A stretch of DNA of 64,000 nt from Streptomyces sp. NBC_01341 (lineage in GTDB: Bacteria > Actinomycetota > Actinomycetes > Streptomycetales > Streptomycetaceae): assembly GCF_035946055.1 (NCBI RefSeq), contig NZ_CP108364.1:806001-870000 (forward strand), read 5' to 3'. Below the pieces are notes generated by a model, which made no database searches, was not told the origin of the DNA, and worked only from the letters and a program-made list of their open reading frames with translations. Position numbers and translations under genes: made by a program. Shown here piece by piece: positions 36,236 through 47,330 of this stretch (the stretch's first letter is position 1; each line of letters begins with the position of its first letter).

Positions 36236-36575
36236 CAGGTAGTTCCTTGCTCGGTGCTGTGCGGCGCGGACCCGGCCTGCGCGGATTCCCGCAGGTTCAC
36301 GGAGAGAGCGTCGAAGGCTTGTACGACGCATTCGGGAAGAGCGGCGGGAGCTTCTTGGTCAATGCTCTCGGTCGTCCTCCGCCGGGGCCTCCCCCGCCGG
36401 AGGGAGACGCGTCCCACTCGCTGGGGAGGTACGGCGCGCACGCCACTGTCACGGTTGGCTCATGAGCAACGACGAACGCAACCGCACGGACCTGCTGAGC
36501 CCCGCACCTCACTTGCGCAGCGCCCCGGTCATGTTCCGCCGCGTCGCGGAAGGGCCTGTGCTCCGCGGAGTACGG
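36236..36575. other. Spacer between SDR and adenosine deaminase genes
   Basis: About 340 bases, no gene recognised. It carries the promoter of the SDR-ADH operon (reading left) and the 3' tail of the deaminase transcript. Small inverted repeats occur at 36276-36295 (CCTGCG / CGCAGG) and a near-perfect palindrome GTGCTCCGCGGAGTAC near 36557; neither is a strong terminator. Confidence 0.45.
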
Positions 36576-37544
36576 TCAGGTCGCGGCTCCCCCGCGCCGG
36601 AGCCTCTGCCGGGTGCCGTCGTCGCACAACGCTCCGGCGAGGCCAGCCGCATAGGCGTCCTGGGCGGTCACACCCAACCGTGCGGCACGTTCGTACTCAC
36701 GGCCGAGATCGGTGCCGAACATGGCGGGGTCGTCCGTGTTGATCGAGCAGTGCACTCCGGCTGCGCGCAGCCGGGGCAGCGGATGCCCGGAGAGGTCCGC
36801 GACCACACCGGTGCGGAGGTTGGACGTCGGACAGACATCGAGCACGACACCACGCTCGGCGATCTCCGCAAGCAGGTGCGGATCCTCGGCCGCCCGAAAT
36901 CCGTGCCGCACCCTGGCTGCGCCCAGGGCGAGCGCCTCCCGCACGGACTCCGGCCCGTCGGTCTCCCCCGCGTGCGGGACGAACGCGAGGCCGCCGTCCC
37001 GCGCGATCCGTATGGCGGTGGTGTACGGGGCGAGCGCGCTTCGCCGTTCATCCCCGCCGATGCCGATTCCGACGACTCCCCGGTCCCGGTAGCGCGCGGA
37101 CACCACGGCACACTCCTCAGCCAGTTCGACCGGGCAGCCGCGGTAGAGGTCCGGGGTGAACGTCACCGTCACCCCGAACCTCTCCCGCGCCTCGACCGCC
37201 CCCTCGGCGTAGCCCGTGTACATCTCGTCCCACGCGATGCCGTGGGACTCCATCCGCTCGGCCGGCGAGAAGATTGCCTCGATGTACACGGCGCCGTGGC
37301 CGCTCGCCTCTCGTGCGTAGTCCACCACCACCTGGCGGAAGTCGTCAGCCCTGCGCAGGCAGTTGGTGGTCATCCGCCACACGTCGAGAAAGTGCCGGAA
37401 GTCGGTGAACGTGTAGAGCGCGGTGAGGCCCTCGACCGTGTCCGCCGGAAGAGCCTCCCCGTTGCGCCGGGCGATCTCCAGCAGCGCGGCCGGACGTATC
37501 GCACCCTCGAGATGGACGTGCAGTTCGATCTTCCCGGTCGGCAT
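36576..37544 (-). CDS. add: Adenosine deaminase family enzyme
   Basis: A 322-residue amidohydrolase that deaminates adenosine to inosine (or a related purine/adenine substrate). Zinc ligands are in ELHVHLEG near residue 8-14 and the later HAGE (His and Glu, about 193-196), H-G in ARVRHGFRA, and the aspartate pair of SINTDDPAMF near 270. VYIEAIFSPA and PDLYRGCP are also family blocks. It begins 9 bases after the MMPL exporter gene, its ribosome site lying inside that gene, so both should form one MarR-controlled transcript. Placing a purine salvage enzyme behind an exporter is unusual. It could instead act on a modified nucleoside. Confidence 0.9.
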   Translation of the reverse strand: MPTGKIELHVHLEGAIRPAALLEIARRNGEALPADTVEGLTALYTFTDFRHFLDVWRMTTNCLRRADDFRQVVVDYAREASGHGAVYIEAIFSPAERMESHGIAWDEMYTGYAEGAVEARERFGVTVTFTPDLYRGCPVELAEECAVVSARYRDRGVVGIGIGGDERRSALAPYTTAIRIARDGGLAFVPHAGETDGPESVREALALGAARVRHGFRAAEDPHLLAEIAERGVVLDVCPTSNLRTGVVADLSGHPLPRLRAAGVHCSINTDDPAMFGTDLGREYERAARLGVTAQDAYAAGLAGALCDDGTRQRLRRGGAAT

Positions 37545-37553
37545 CGGGCCAGG

Positions 37554-39689
37554 CTATGCCACAGGTTTCACTCCGTCAGGTGCCTGCGTCTCCTTGTCGT
37601 CCCGGCTCAGTGCGCCGGGCCACCATGCGGTGCGCCCGATGTCCCTGACCAGAGCGGGCACCAGAAGGGACCGCACGACGAGGGTGTCCAGGAGGACACC
37701 GAAGGCGACGATGAACGCGATCTGGACCAGGAAGGCGAGCGGAATGACGCCAAGGGCGGCGAAGGTCGCCGCCAGGACGACACCGGCGGACGTGATGACT
37801 CCACCCGTGGTGGTCAGTCCCCTCAGCACACCTTGCCTGGTGCCGTGGATCAGGGACTCCTCCCGGACCCTGGACATCAGGAAGATGTTGTAGTCGACGC
37901 CGAGCGCGACCAGGAAGACGAATCCGTACAGCGGGACGGAGGAGTCCGTGCCGCTGAACCCGAAGACATGGCGGAACACCAGCGACGAGATTCCGAGGGT
38001 GGCGAGGAAGTTGAGGGCTACCGTCGCCACCAGGAGCACCGGCATCAGCAGGGACCGCAGCAGGCCGATCAGGATGACGAGGATGATGACGAGCACGACC
38101 GGCACGATGATGTTGCGGTCGTGTTCGGCGGTCCTCTGCGTGTCGTACTGCTGCGCCGTGTAGCCACCGACGAGCGCCTCGGCCCCGGGTACGGCGTGTA
38201 CCGCCTCGCGGAGTCGTGTGACCGTCTCCTTGGCGGCGTCGCTGTCCGCCGCGGCGGACAGCGTGGCGTCGATGCGCACCCGGCCGTCCACGACGAGCGG
38301 TTCCCCACCACCCGGGCGGCCCGAGGTCGTCAGCACGGAGGCACTCGCGACGCCGTTCACCTTCTCGGCGGCCTCGACGACCTGTTGCGACCGGTTCGCG
38401 TCGGCGATGACGACGGCGGGGTTGCCCGAGCCGCCGGGGAAGTGCCGGCTCAAGGTCTCCTGCGCGGCGACGGACGGTGCGTCGTTGACGAAGATCTCCT
38501 CCAGCGGCACGCCCTTGGAGTTCAGGGTCGGCATGAACGCCGCGCAGGCGAGCAGGCCGATCAGCGTGACGGCCCACACCTTGCGCGGGGCACGGTCGAC
38601 CAGCGCCGCGATCCGCGACCAGATCCCCGTCGAACCGGAATCGGGCTGCGTCTCCCCCTTCTTCGGGCCGGAGGGCCAGTACGCAGCCCGGCCGAGCAGG
38701 ACGAGCACGGCAGGCAGGAAGGTGAGAGCACTCAGGACGGAGCACACGATGCCGATCGCACCCACCGGCCCCAATGCCCGGTTGTTCGTCAGGTCGCTGA
38801 GCAGGAGGGCGAGCAGTCCCAGTGCCACGGTCGCGGCGCTGGCCACGATCGGGCCGGCGGACTCGCGGAGTGCGGCGCGCATCGCGGTCCACCGGTCGGG
38901 CAGTCGTCCGAGCTCCTCGCGGAACCGGGCGGTGAGCAGCAGGGCGTAGTCGGTCGCGGCACCGATGACGAGGATCGACAGGATGCCCTGGACCTGCCCG
39001 TCGACCCGGACGACATCGTGATCCGCCAGTACATAGACGATCGCGCAGGCGACACCGAGTGCGAAGACCGCACCGATGATGATGATCAGGGGGAGCAGGA
39101 CACTCCGGTAGACCAGGAGCAGGATGACGAGCACGGTGACCAGGGCGACTCCGAGCAGCAGTCCGTCGATGCCTGCGAAGGCGTCAGACAGGTCCGCCTG
39201 GGAGGCGGCGGGGCCTGCGAGTTGGACCACCGTCCCCGGGACGCGCTCGGCAGCGGTCCGGATGTCCGCGAGTGCGTCGGGGAGTTCGTCCCCGAGGTCC
39301 GGCCGGAGCTGGACGACGCCCTCCAGCGCCTTGCCGTCCTTGGACGGCAGCGCGGGGCTGACCTTGCCGGCCACTCCGGGCCCGCCCTCGACCGAGGTGA
39401 GCGCGGCGGTCGCAGCCTTCCGCTGCGCCGCGCCGAGCGGCTCGCCGTCCTCCTCGGACGTCCAGACGACGATCGCGGGTACGGTCTCCTGCTTGCTGAA
39501 CGCCTTCTGGGCGCCGATGACACGGGTGGATTCGGCGCTCTGCGGCAGGAACGCCGCCTGGTCGTTGGTGGCGACCTCCCCGAGCTTCCCGGCGTACGAG
39601 CCGAACGCTCCCCCGACGACCAGCCAGGCGAGGACGAGGAAGACGGGTACAAGAATCAGCCGGCGAACCGGCTTCGATGCGGTGGACAT
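37554..39689 (-). CDS. MMPL-family RND exporter
   Basis: A 711-residue membrane exporter of the MmpL/RND superfamily. It has two repeats, each with one spanning helix, an extracellular loop domain and five further helices. The first repeat starts LILVPVFLVLAWLVVGGAF at residue 12, and the core helices follow at about 170-350 (GAATDYALLLTARFREEL is the diagnostic proton-relay motif); the second repeat runs from about 395, with GVDYNIFLMSRVREES near 610. ATG 39689 has GGAG 5 bases before it. A clean palindromic MarR operator stands directly upstream. Such pumps export drugs, lipids or signalling compounds; the cargo is not evident. Confidence 0.93.
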   Translation of the reverse strand: MSTASKPVRRLILVPVFLVLAWLVVGGAFGSYAGKLGEVATNDQAAFLPQSAESTRVIGAQKAFSKQETVPAIVVWTSEEDGEPLGAAQRKAATAALTSVEGGPGVAGKVSPALPSKDGKALEGVVQLRPDLGDELPDALADIRTAAERVPGTVVQLAGPAASQADLSDAFAGIDGLLLGVALVTVLVILLLVYRSVLLPLIIIIGAVFALGVACAIVYVLADHDVVRVDGQVQGILSILVIGAATDYALLLTARFREELGRLPDRWTAMRAALRESAGPIVASAATVALGLLALLLSDLTNNRALGPVGAIGIVCSVLSALTFLPAVLVLLGRAAYWPSGPKKGETQPDSGSTGIWSRIAALVDRAPRKVWAVTLIGLLACAAFMPTLNSKGVPLEEIFVNDAPSVAAQETLSRHFPGGSGNPAVVIADANRSQQVVEAAEKVNGVASASVLTTSGRPGGGEPLVVDGRVRIDATLSAAADSDAAKETVTRLREAVHAVPGAEALVGGYTAQQYDTQRTAEHDRNIIVPVVLVIILVILIGLLRSLLMPVLLVATVALNFLATLGISSLVFRHVFGFSGTDSSVPLYGFVFLVALGVDYNIFLMSRVREESLIHGTRQGVLRGLTTTGGVITSAGVVLAATFAALGVIPLAFLVQIAFIVAFGVLLDTLVVRSLLVPALVRDIGRTAWWPGALSRDDKETQAPDGVKPVA

Positions 39690-39728
39690 GGCACTCCAGG
39701 GTCGGCCGCGATCTCTCAATAGTGATGT

Positions 39729-39745
39729 ATCTCAATGATTGAGAT
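39729..39745 (-). promoter_or_regulatory. MarR-type operator upstream of the MMPL gene
   Basis: ATCTCAATGATTGAGAT: 7-bp perfect arms (ATCTCAA / TTGAGAT) with a 3-base centre, 40 bases before the exporter start and 50 bases after the end of marR. A further half-site TCTCAAT lies at 39713-39719, one unit of 17 bases away. The size and form match MarR-family sites. Confidence 0.8.
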
Positions 39746-39794
39746 TACATGCCGAACCGAGTCGTTCTCCACCGCCTACCCGAATGGCCCCGAC

Positions 39795-40289
39795 TCAGCG
39801 CCGGGGGACCTGCATCCCGGAAAGTTCTTCGTTCATACGACCGAGAAAACGCAGCGCCGCCGCGAGCTCCTGCGGTTCGGACCGGGAGCGCGCACCCGCA
39901 GCCGCTTGGGCGAGGGGCATGAAGAACGAGCGTGCGGCCGCCTTGGCCCCGGACTCGTAATGGAGATGCACGACCCGCCGGTCCGCACTCTCGCGCGCGC
40001 GCCGGATATGGCCGGCGCGTTCGAGCCGGTCCAGGCACGCGGTAACCGCACCGGAGGTCAGGCCTAGGTGTTCGCGCAGCCGGCCGGGGGTCAGGGGCTC
40101 CTCCGAGTCGAGGATCGCGCCGAGCGCCTGCACGTCGGTGGCGTGGAGACCTTGGGCATGCGCGAAGGCGTGGACCAGACGGTTGATCTCGCCGTTCATC
40201 CGGCGCAGCTCCACGGCGAGGGCCTGAAGGTCCGACACTCCCGTCGCTTCCGAGCGCGATACGTCGCGAGCGTCGTCTGCTCTGTCCAC
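39795..40289 (-). CDS. MarR-family transcriptional regulator
   Basis: A 164-residue winged-helix regulator. The DNA-binding part is TPGRLREHLGLTSGAVTACLDRLERAGHI (about 67-95; split TPGRLREHLGLTS / GAVTACLDRLERAGHIRR), with the wing in RARESADRRVVHLHY. Terminal helices form the dimer. It lies just before the MMPL exporter gene on the same strand, and the palindrome ATCTCAATGATTGAGAT is between them, so it most likely represses the exporter-deaminase operon and is released by a small aromatic or drug-like ligand. Confidence 0.92.
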   Translation of the reverse strand: MDRADDARDVSRSEATGVSDLQALAVELRRMNGEINRLVHAFAHAQGLHATDVQALGAILDSEEPLTPGRLREHLGLTSGAVTACLDRLERAGHIRRARESADRRVVHLHYESGAKAAARSFFMPLAQAAAGARSRSEPQELAAALRFLGRMNEELSGMQVPRR

Positions 40290-40626
40290 CGCCTCATTCT
40301 AGGCCGGGTGCGATGACTTCCGGACTTCCTCGGCAGGACGCATACGGAGATCACGCGAAGACCGCTTGCGCAGCTCATCCGGCCTTTACGTTTCGACAGC
40401 CGCCTAGAAGAACGGCCGAACGCGTTCCCGCGTACGGAAGAAGGAGTGAACGCCACGATGGTGTTCAAGAAGGAGGACCCGCGAGCCCGCCACCCTCCCC
40501 GCCCGCACTGATGTCCACTCCGCCATCCCTGGGGTGGGCTTCGGCGTGTTGGAGTGCCATCGACAAGCGGAATACTCAGTACCGGGACACGGTGGACGCA
40601 GGACACACCAGCCGGAGCGAGGGGTC
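40290..40626. other. Divergent spacer between marR and the SDR/DUF2867 gene
   Basis: About 337 bases. It should hold the promoters of marR (left) and of the SDR-photolyase operon (right). A 17-codon open frame, ATG 40458 to TGA 40511, begins MVFKKEDP after an AAGGAG; its opening resembles Spo0M-like proteins, but it stops at once, so it is a chance frame or a tiny relic. Confidence 0.45.
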
Positions 40627-42156
40627 ATGGAGAGCGAGAGCAAGGACGACAGCGGCAAGGACGACAGCGGCGTATTGCGGTGTCTGGTGACAGGCGCGTC
40701 GGGATACATCGGGGGCCGGCTCGTGCCCGAGCTCCTGGAGGCCGGCCACCGGGTGCGCTGCCTGGCACGCAGCCCGGAGAAGCTCCGCGACTACCCGTGG
40801 GCGGGGGACGCGGAAGTGACCAAGGGGGATGTCACCGACGCGGACTCCGTCGCCGCGGCGATGCGCGACATCGACGTCGCCTACTACCTGGTGCACGCGC
40901 TGGCCGGCGGGCCGGGCTTCGAGAAGACCGACCGCGAGGCCGCCCGCATCTTCGGTGAACAGGCGCGGGCAGCGGGCGTCGGACGCATCGTGTACCTCGG
41001 CGGGCTCACCCCCGACGACGTACCGGCGCGGGAGCTGTCCCCTCACCTGCGTTCGCGCGCGGAGGTCGGGCGCATCCTGCTCGACTCCGGCGTGCCGACG
41101 ACCGTGCTGCGCGCGGCGGTCATTCTCGGTTCGGGCTCGGCGTCCTTCGAGATGCTGCGCTACCTCACCGAACGACTGCCGGTGATGGTGACCCCCAGCT
41201 GGGTCTCCACCCGGATCCAGCCGATCTCGGTGGAGGATGTCCTGCGGTACCTCGTCGGCAGCGCGCACATGCCCGCCGATGTGAACCGCGCTTTCGACGT
41301 CGGCGGTCCCGACGTCCTCACGTACCGCCACATGATGGAGCAGTACGCACGGGTGGCCGGTCTCCGCCGGGTGATCCTGCCGGTGCCGATGCTGAGTCCG
41401 GGGCTGTCAAGCATCTGGATCGGCGCGGTCACCCCCGTCCCCCGTCAGCTCGCCCGTCCACTCGCCGAGTCGCTGAGGTACGAGGTGGTGTGCAACGAAC
41501 ACGACATCGCCCAGTACGTCCCGGACGGCCCCGGGCAGCCGTTCTCCTTCGACAAGGCCCTGACCCTGGCTCTGAAGCGGGTGCGCGAGGCCAACGTGAC
41601 CACGCGGTGGTCCTCCGCCTCCACCCCGGGCATTCCCAGCGATCCGCTCCCCACCGACCCGGACTGGGCGGGAGGCAGCCTCTACACGGACGTCCGCGAA
41701 CTCGACGTGGACGCTTCGCCCGAGGCCCTGTGGCGGGTCATCGAGGGCATCGGCGGGGTCAACGGGTGGTACTCCTTCCCCCTTGCCTGGGCCCTCAGAG
41801 GATGGCTGGACCGGCTGGTCGGTGGTGTGGGGCTGCGCCGGGGCAGGCGCGACGCCCAGCGGCTGCGGGTCGGGGACTCGCTGGACTTCTGGCGGGTCGA
41901 GGAGATCGAGCCTGGCCGTCTGCTCCGGCTGCGCGCCGAGATGCGGCTGCCCGGCCTGGCCTGGCTGGAGATGTACGCGGAGACGAGCGAGGACGGCCGG
42001 TCGCACTACCGGCAGAGGGCCATCTTCCATCCTCTCGGGCTCCTCGGCCACGCCTACTGGTGGAGCGTCTCGCCGTTCCACGCCGTGGTCTTCGGCGGGA
42101 TGGCCCGCAACATCGCGCGGGCGGCGAATCAGGGAAGGTCGGGTGGTCCGGCATGA
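40627..42156 (+). CDS. NAD(P)-binding SDR-like protein fused to a DUF2867 domain
   Basis: A 509-residue two-domain protein. Residues about 15-330 are an atypical (NmrA/complex-I-type) Rossmann domain: CLVTGASGYIGGRLVPELL with GASGYIG as the dinucleotide turn, then DVTDADSVAAAMRDIDVAYYLVH (as DIDVAYYLVHALAGG). Residues about 350-500 match DUF2867, which resembles the START/SRPBCC fold (VDASPEALWRVIEGIGG, WYSFPLAWALRG, LRLRAEMRLPGLAWLEM). ATG 40627 has AGGGG close by. It overlaps the photolyase start in ATGA, a pairing often seen in actinobacteria, so its job may be linked to light or photoproduct stress, though its substrate is unknown. Confidence 0.9.
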   Translation: MESESKDDSGKDDSGVLRCLVTGASGYIGGRLVPELLEAGHRVRCLARSPEKLRDYPWAGDAEVTKGDVTDADSVAAAMRDIDVAYYLVHALAGGPGFEKTDREAARIFGEQARAAGVGRIVYLGGLTPDDVPARELSPHLRSRAEVGRILLDSGVPTTVLRAAVILGSGSASFEMLRYLTERLPVMVTPSWVSTRIQPISVEDVLRYLVGSAHMPADVNRAFDVGGPDVLTYRHMMEQYARVAGLRRVILPVPMLSPGLSSIWIGAVTPVPRQLARPLAESLRYEVVCNEHDIAQYVPDGPGQPFSFDKALTLALKRVREANVTTRWSSASTPGIPSDPLPTDPDWAGGSLYTDVRELDVDASPEALWRVIEGIGGVNGWYSFPLAWALRGWLDRLVGGVGLRRGRRDAQRLRVGDSLDFWRVEEIEPGRLLRLRAEMRLPGLAWLEMYAETSEDGRSHYRQRAIFHPLGLLGHAYWWSVSPFHAVVFGGMARNIARAANQGRSGGPA

Positions 42157-43532
42157 CCACCGCCGTCGTCCTGTTCACCTCCGACCTTCGTCTCCACGAC
42201 CATCCGCCGCTGCACGCCGCGCTCGCGTCCGCCGACGAGGTGGTGCCGCTGTTCGTCCTCGACGAGGCCGTGAAGGCCGCCGGGTTCGACGCCCCCAACC
42301 GGCGTGCGTTCCTCGCCGACTGTCTTCGCGACCTGGACGCGGGGCTCCGCGAGCGCGGTGGGCGGCTGATCGTGCGGAAGGGCGACGTGGCCGAGGAGGT
42401 GGGCCGCGTCGTCACCGAGACCGGCGCGGGCTCGGTGCACATGGCGGCAGGCGTGAGCGCCTACGCCCATCGCCGCGAGGAACGGCTCCGCGAGGCGCTC
42501 GGGTCCACGGGCTGCAGTGTGCGGGTGCACGATGCTGTGATCACCGCGGTCGCCCCCGGAGCCCTGGTTCCCTCGGGCTCCGGGAAGGACCACTTCGGTG
42601 TGTTCACGCCCTACTTCCGCAAGTGGTCCGCCGAAGGGCTGCGCGAGCCGTTCCGGGCCCCTCGCACCGTGCGCGTGCCGGAGGGCCCCGGGTCACTCGC
42701 GCTGCCTTCCCGGACCGGTGTCAAGGGGCTCTCCCCCGGCCTGGCCGAGGGCGGCGAGGTGGCGGGCCGCAAGCGTGTCAACGCGTGGCGCCGCAGCGGA
42801 ATCACCGCGTACGAGGACCTCCACGACGACCTCGCGGGAGACGCGACCTCACGGCTCTCGCCCCACCTGCACTTCGGGACCCTGTCGTCCGTCGAGCTGG
42901 TGCACCTCGCCCGCGCCGCCGGAGGCGCCGGCGCGGAGGCGTTCGTACGGCAACTGTGCTGGCGGGACTTCCACCATCAGGTTCTCTCCGCCCGCCCCGG
43001 CGCGTCCCGGACGGACTACCGCCCCCGGCATGACCGTTGGCGCACGGACAACGCGGTGGCGGGCGACACGGACGCCTGGAAGGAGGGCCGCACGGGCTAC
43101 CCGCTGGTGGACGCTGCGATGCGGCAACTGCGCCATGAGGGGTGGATGCACAACCGTGGACGGCTGCTCGCGGCGAGTTTCCTCGCCAAGACGCTGTACG
43201 TGGACTGGCGGACCGGAGCACGTCACTTCCTGGACCTGCTCGTCGACGGGGACATCGCCAACAACCAGCTCAACTGGCAGTGGGTGGCGGGCACCGGGAC
43301 GGACAGCCGGCCCAACCGGGTACTGAATCCCGTGACGCAGGCCAGGCGGTACGACCCGGACGGCGCATACGTGCGGCGCTGGGTACCCGAGTTGGCCGGG
43401 GTTTCCGGTTCCGCGGTGTTCGAGCCCTGGAAACGGCCGGCGAGGGAGCGGTCCGGCTCCGGTTATCCGGAGCCGGTCGTCGGGCTGTCGGAGGGGCTGG
43501 CCCGCTTCAAGGAGGCCAGGGGCCTCGACTGA
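42153..43532 (+). CDS. phr: Deoxyribodipyrimidine photolyase
   Basis: A 459-residue cryptochrome/photolyase-family enzyme that uses light and reduced FAD to split UV-made cyclobutane pyrimidine dimers. The N-terminal alpha/beta antenna domain starts TTAVVLFTSDLRLHDHPPL. The C-terminal helical FAD domain contains RLSPHLHFGTLSS, RQLCWRDFHHQVL, WMHNRGRLLAASFLAKTL (as MHNRGRLLAASFLAKTL) and ANNQLNWQWVAGTGTDSRP, the FAD and DNA-contact blocks of class I CPD photolyases. ATG 42153 lies in the ATGA overlap with the preceding SDR gene. It converges on the DUF1206 gene with a 21-base gap. Confidence 0.94.
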   Translation: MTTAVVLFTSDLRLHDHPPLHAALASADEVVPLFVLDEAVKAAGFDAPNRRAFLADCLRDLDAGLRERGGRLIVRKGDVAEEVGRVVTETGAGSVHMAAGVSAYAHRREERLREALGSTGCSVRVHDAVITAVAPGALVPSGSGKDHFGVFTPYFRKWSAEGLREPFRAPRTVRVPEGPGSLALPSRTGVKGLSPGLAEGGEVAGRKRVNAWRRSGITAYEDLHDDLAGDATSRLSPHLHFGTLSSVELVHLARAAGGAGAEAFVRQLCWRDFHHQVLSARPGASRTDYRPRHDRWRTDNAVAGDTDAWKEGRTGYPLVDAAMRQLRHEGWMHNRGRLLAASFLAKTLYVDWRTGARHFLDLLVDGDIANNQLNWQWVAGTGTDSRPNRVLNPVTQARRYDPDGAYVRRWVPELAGVSGSAVFEPWKRPARERSGSGYPEPVVGLSEGLARFKEARGLD

Positions 43533-43553
43533 CGGGCCGGAGCCGCCTTCCGG

Positions 43554-44396
43554 TCAGACCTTGCGCCAGCGGGCGTTGGCCCAGGAGAACAGGCCGAAGG
43601 CGGCCAGCCCGAGCGCGATGAGGACGAGCAGCCAGGGGCCCGCGGGCGTCTCGGTGAAGGAGCGCAGGGTGTCGTCCATGCCCTTGGCCCGGCCCGGCTC
43701 GTGCTGGATGGCCGCGGCGATGGCGAATCCGCCCGCCGTGGCGAAGACCGCGCCCCGGACGGTGCCGCCGAACACGCCTACGACGTCGACCGCCTGACGG
43801 GTCCTCTTCGACATCTCGGCCATCTTCAGATGCTTGTGGTACTTGCGTGCGAGAGCGCGGAAGGCCATCCAGAGGCCCACGCCCGTCACCACGGCTCCGG
43901 CGATCCCCACGATCCACTGGCCGCCGGTCCATTCGAGGACACGCGCGGTGACGTCGTCGGTCTGGCGGTCGCTGGACCCGCTGCCGCTCGACTTGTCGCC
44001 GGCAGCGTAGGACAGGACGGAGTAGGAGACGAAGGCGTAGAAGACGAACCGCGCCGCAGCCATGGCGCGCTTCCCGGGCTTGTCTCCGTCGGCGCCGGCC
44101 TGGCCGAACAGCGCTTCGGAGAGGCGCCACAGGGCCATCCCCACCAGCGCCACACCGAGCGCCCAGAGCAGCACGTTCCCGAAAGGCTTCTCGGCTATCT
44201 CCGCGATGGCGCCGCCGCGGTCGGCCTGCTTTCCTCCCCCGTCGGAGAAGGCGATGCGCAGGGCCAGGACCCCCACCAGGAGGTAGATCACGCCGCGCGC
44301 GACGAAGCCCGCGCGGGCCCCGACGTCCATGGCGCGGCTCCGCGCGGCTCTTCTCGCCTGACCTCGCGCGTTCGTCGACAGTGCGTTCGCATTCAT
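43554..44396 (-). CDS. DUF1206 membrane protein
   Basis: A 280-residue integral membrane protein with six spans in three pairs, each pair repeating a DUF1206 unit: ARAGFVARGVIYLLVGVLALRIAF (GFVARGVIYLLVG), AARFVFYAFVSYSVLSYAAG and FGGTVRGAVFATAGGFAIAAAI (as TVRGAVFATAGG). The biochemical role of the family is unknown. The start is ATG 44396. It lies 90 bases downstream of the DoxX-type gene on the same strand and converges with the photolyase gene. Confidence 0.9.
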   Translation of the reverse strand: MNANALSTNARGQARRAARSRAMDVGARAGFVARGVIYLLVGVLALRIAFSDGGGKQADRGGAIAEIAEKPFGNVLLWALGVALVGMALWRLSEALFGQAGADGDKPGKRAMAAARFVFYAFVSYSVLSYAAGDKSSGSGSSDRQTDDVTARVLEWTGGQWIVGIAGAVVTGVGLWMAFRALARKYHKHLKMAEMSKRTRQAVDVVGVFGGTVRGAVFATAGGFAIAAAIQHEPGRAKGMDDTLRSFTETPAGPWLLVLIALGLAAFGLFSWANARWRKV

Positions 44397-44486
44397 GCAC
44401 TGCCTGATGCCCCTGAAACGGCGATCAATGCAGCAGAGCCACCGCGTGGGAGTGCCGCACGTCCGCCTCGGAGGTCACACGCCTGA

Positions 44487-45032
44487 TCACGCGTCTTCGT
44501 CGGTGGCCGCCTGCGCCTGCGCCGCCTGCCCCTTGGCCCGGCGGCCGACCACGGCGGCAGCGGCGAGAGCGCTGCCCGCGAACGCGAGAGCCACGAACCA
44601 CGACTGGTCGAACACGTGCCGGGTGGCATGGTCCAGGGAGTATCGTCCGGCGCCCGTCAGCCCGATGGCGGCGGCGGTGAAGCCCAGGAAGGCCGGGTAC
44701 TCGTATCCCCCGCCGGTCGAGAAGAAGCCCGCGGGCGCGTGCACGGCGACGGCTCCCGCCATCGTGCCGGCTGCCGCGGCACCCGCCGCGGGAGTGGCGA
44801 GACCGAGGGCCAGCAGGACTCCTCCGCCCGCCTCGCCCAGCCCGGCCGCCAGGGCGCTGTGCTTCGGCGGGTGGAAGCCCATGGCTTCCATGGCCGCGGT
44901 GGTCCCCTCGATTCCTCCGCCGCCGAAAAGGTGGCTCAGCTTCTGGGCGCCGTGGACGGCCAGGACGGCGCCCGTACCGGCCCTGAGCACGAGGAGTCCG
45001 AGATCACGCCGGTTGATGCAGCTGCAAGTCAT
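44487..45032 (-). CDS. DoxX-family membrane protein
   Basis: A 181-residue, four-span membrane protein of the DoxX/SURF4-like family. DLGLLVLRAGTGAVLAVHGAQKL (as LVLRAGTGAVLAVHGAQKL) near the N-terminus is characteristic. Three further hydrophobic spans are visible at about 65-85, 90-105 and 140-160. Family members serve in thiosulfate:quinone oxidation or in membrane-associated oxidoreductase complexes, but the exact job of this one is unknown. ATG 45032 follows AGGAG by 5 bases; the CSC motif at residues 3-5 is notable. It is divergent from the reductase gene at 45282. Confidence 0.88.
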   Translation of the reverse strand: MTCSCINRRDLGLLVLRAGTGAVLAVHGAQKLSHLFGGGGIEGTTAAMEAMGFHPPKHSALAAGLGEAGGGVLLALGLATPAAGAAAAGTMAGAVAVHAPAGFFSTGGGYEYPAFLGFTAAAIGLTGAGRYSLDHATRHVFDQSWFVALAFAGSALAAAAVVGRRAKGQAAQAQAATDEDA

Positions 45033-45212
45033 GGGTTTCTCCTGTCGACGAGGAGGAGTAACGGCGCCGAGCCGTACGCGATCCACTCTCCTCGGCCTGG
45101 GCTCGGGAGTCCGAAAGTGTTACTCCATTCGTGGGCCGCCCTTGCGAGGACCGGGACGCAGTCCTGCGGCGACTGCGAATCAGCCGTGCGGTGACTGCGA
45201 CGTACGTCATTG

Positions 45213-47297
<2,085 letters not shown>

Positions 47298-47330
47298 CGG
47301 GGCCCTGGCAGCCGTCTCTAGGATGCAGCC

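Noticed and set aside
36462..39722. About 1086-codon plus-strand frame over adenosine deaminase and the MMPL exporter
   Set aside because: The translation is low-complexity charged sequence; both minus-strand genes have full sets of motifs.
40458..40511. 17-codon frame with a Spo0M-like beginning (MVFKK)
   Set aside because: Too short and without further similarity; the ribosome site is 11 bases away. Kept only as a note in the spacer entry.
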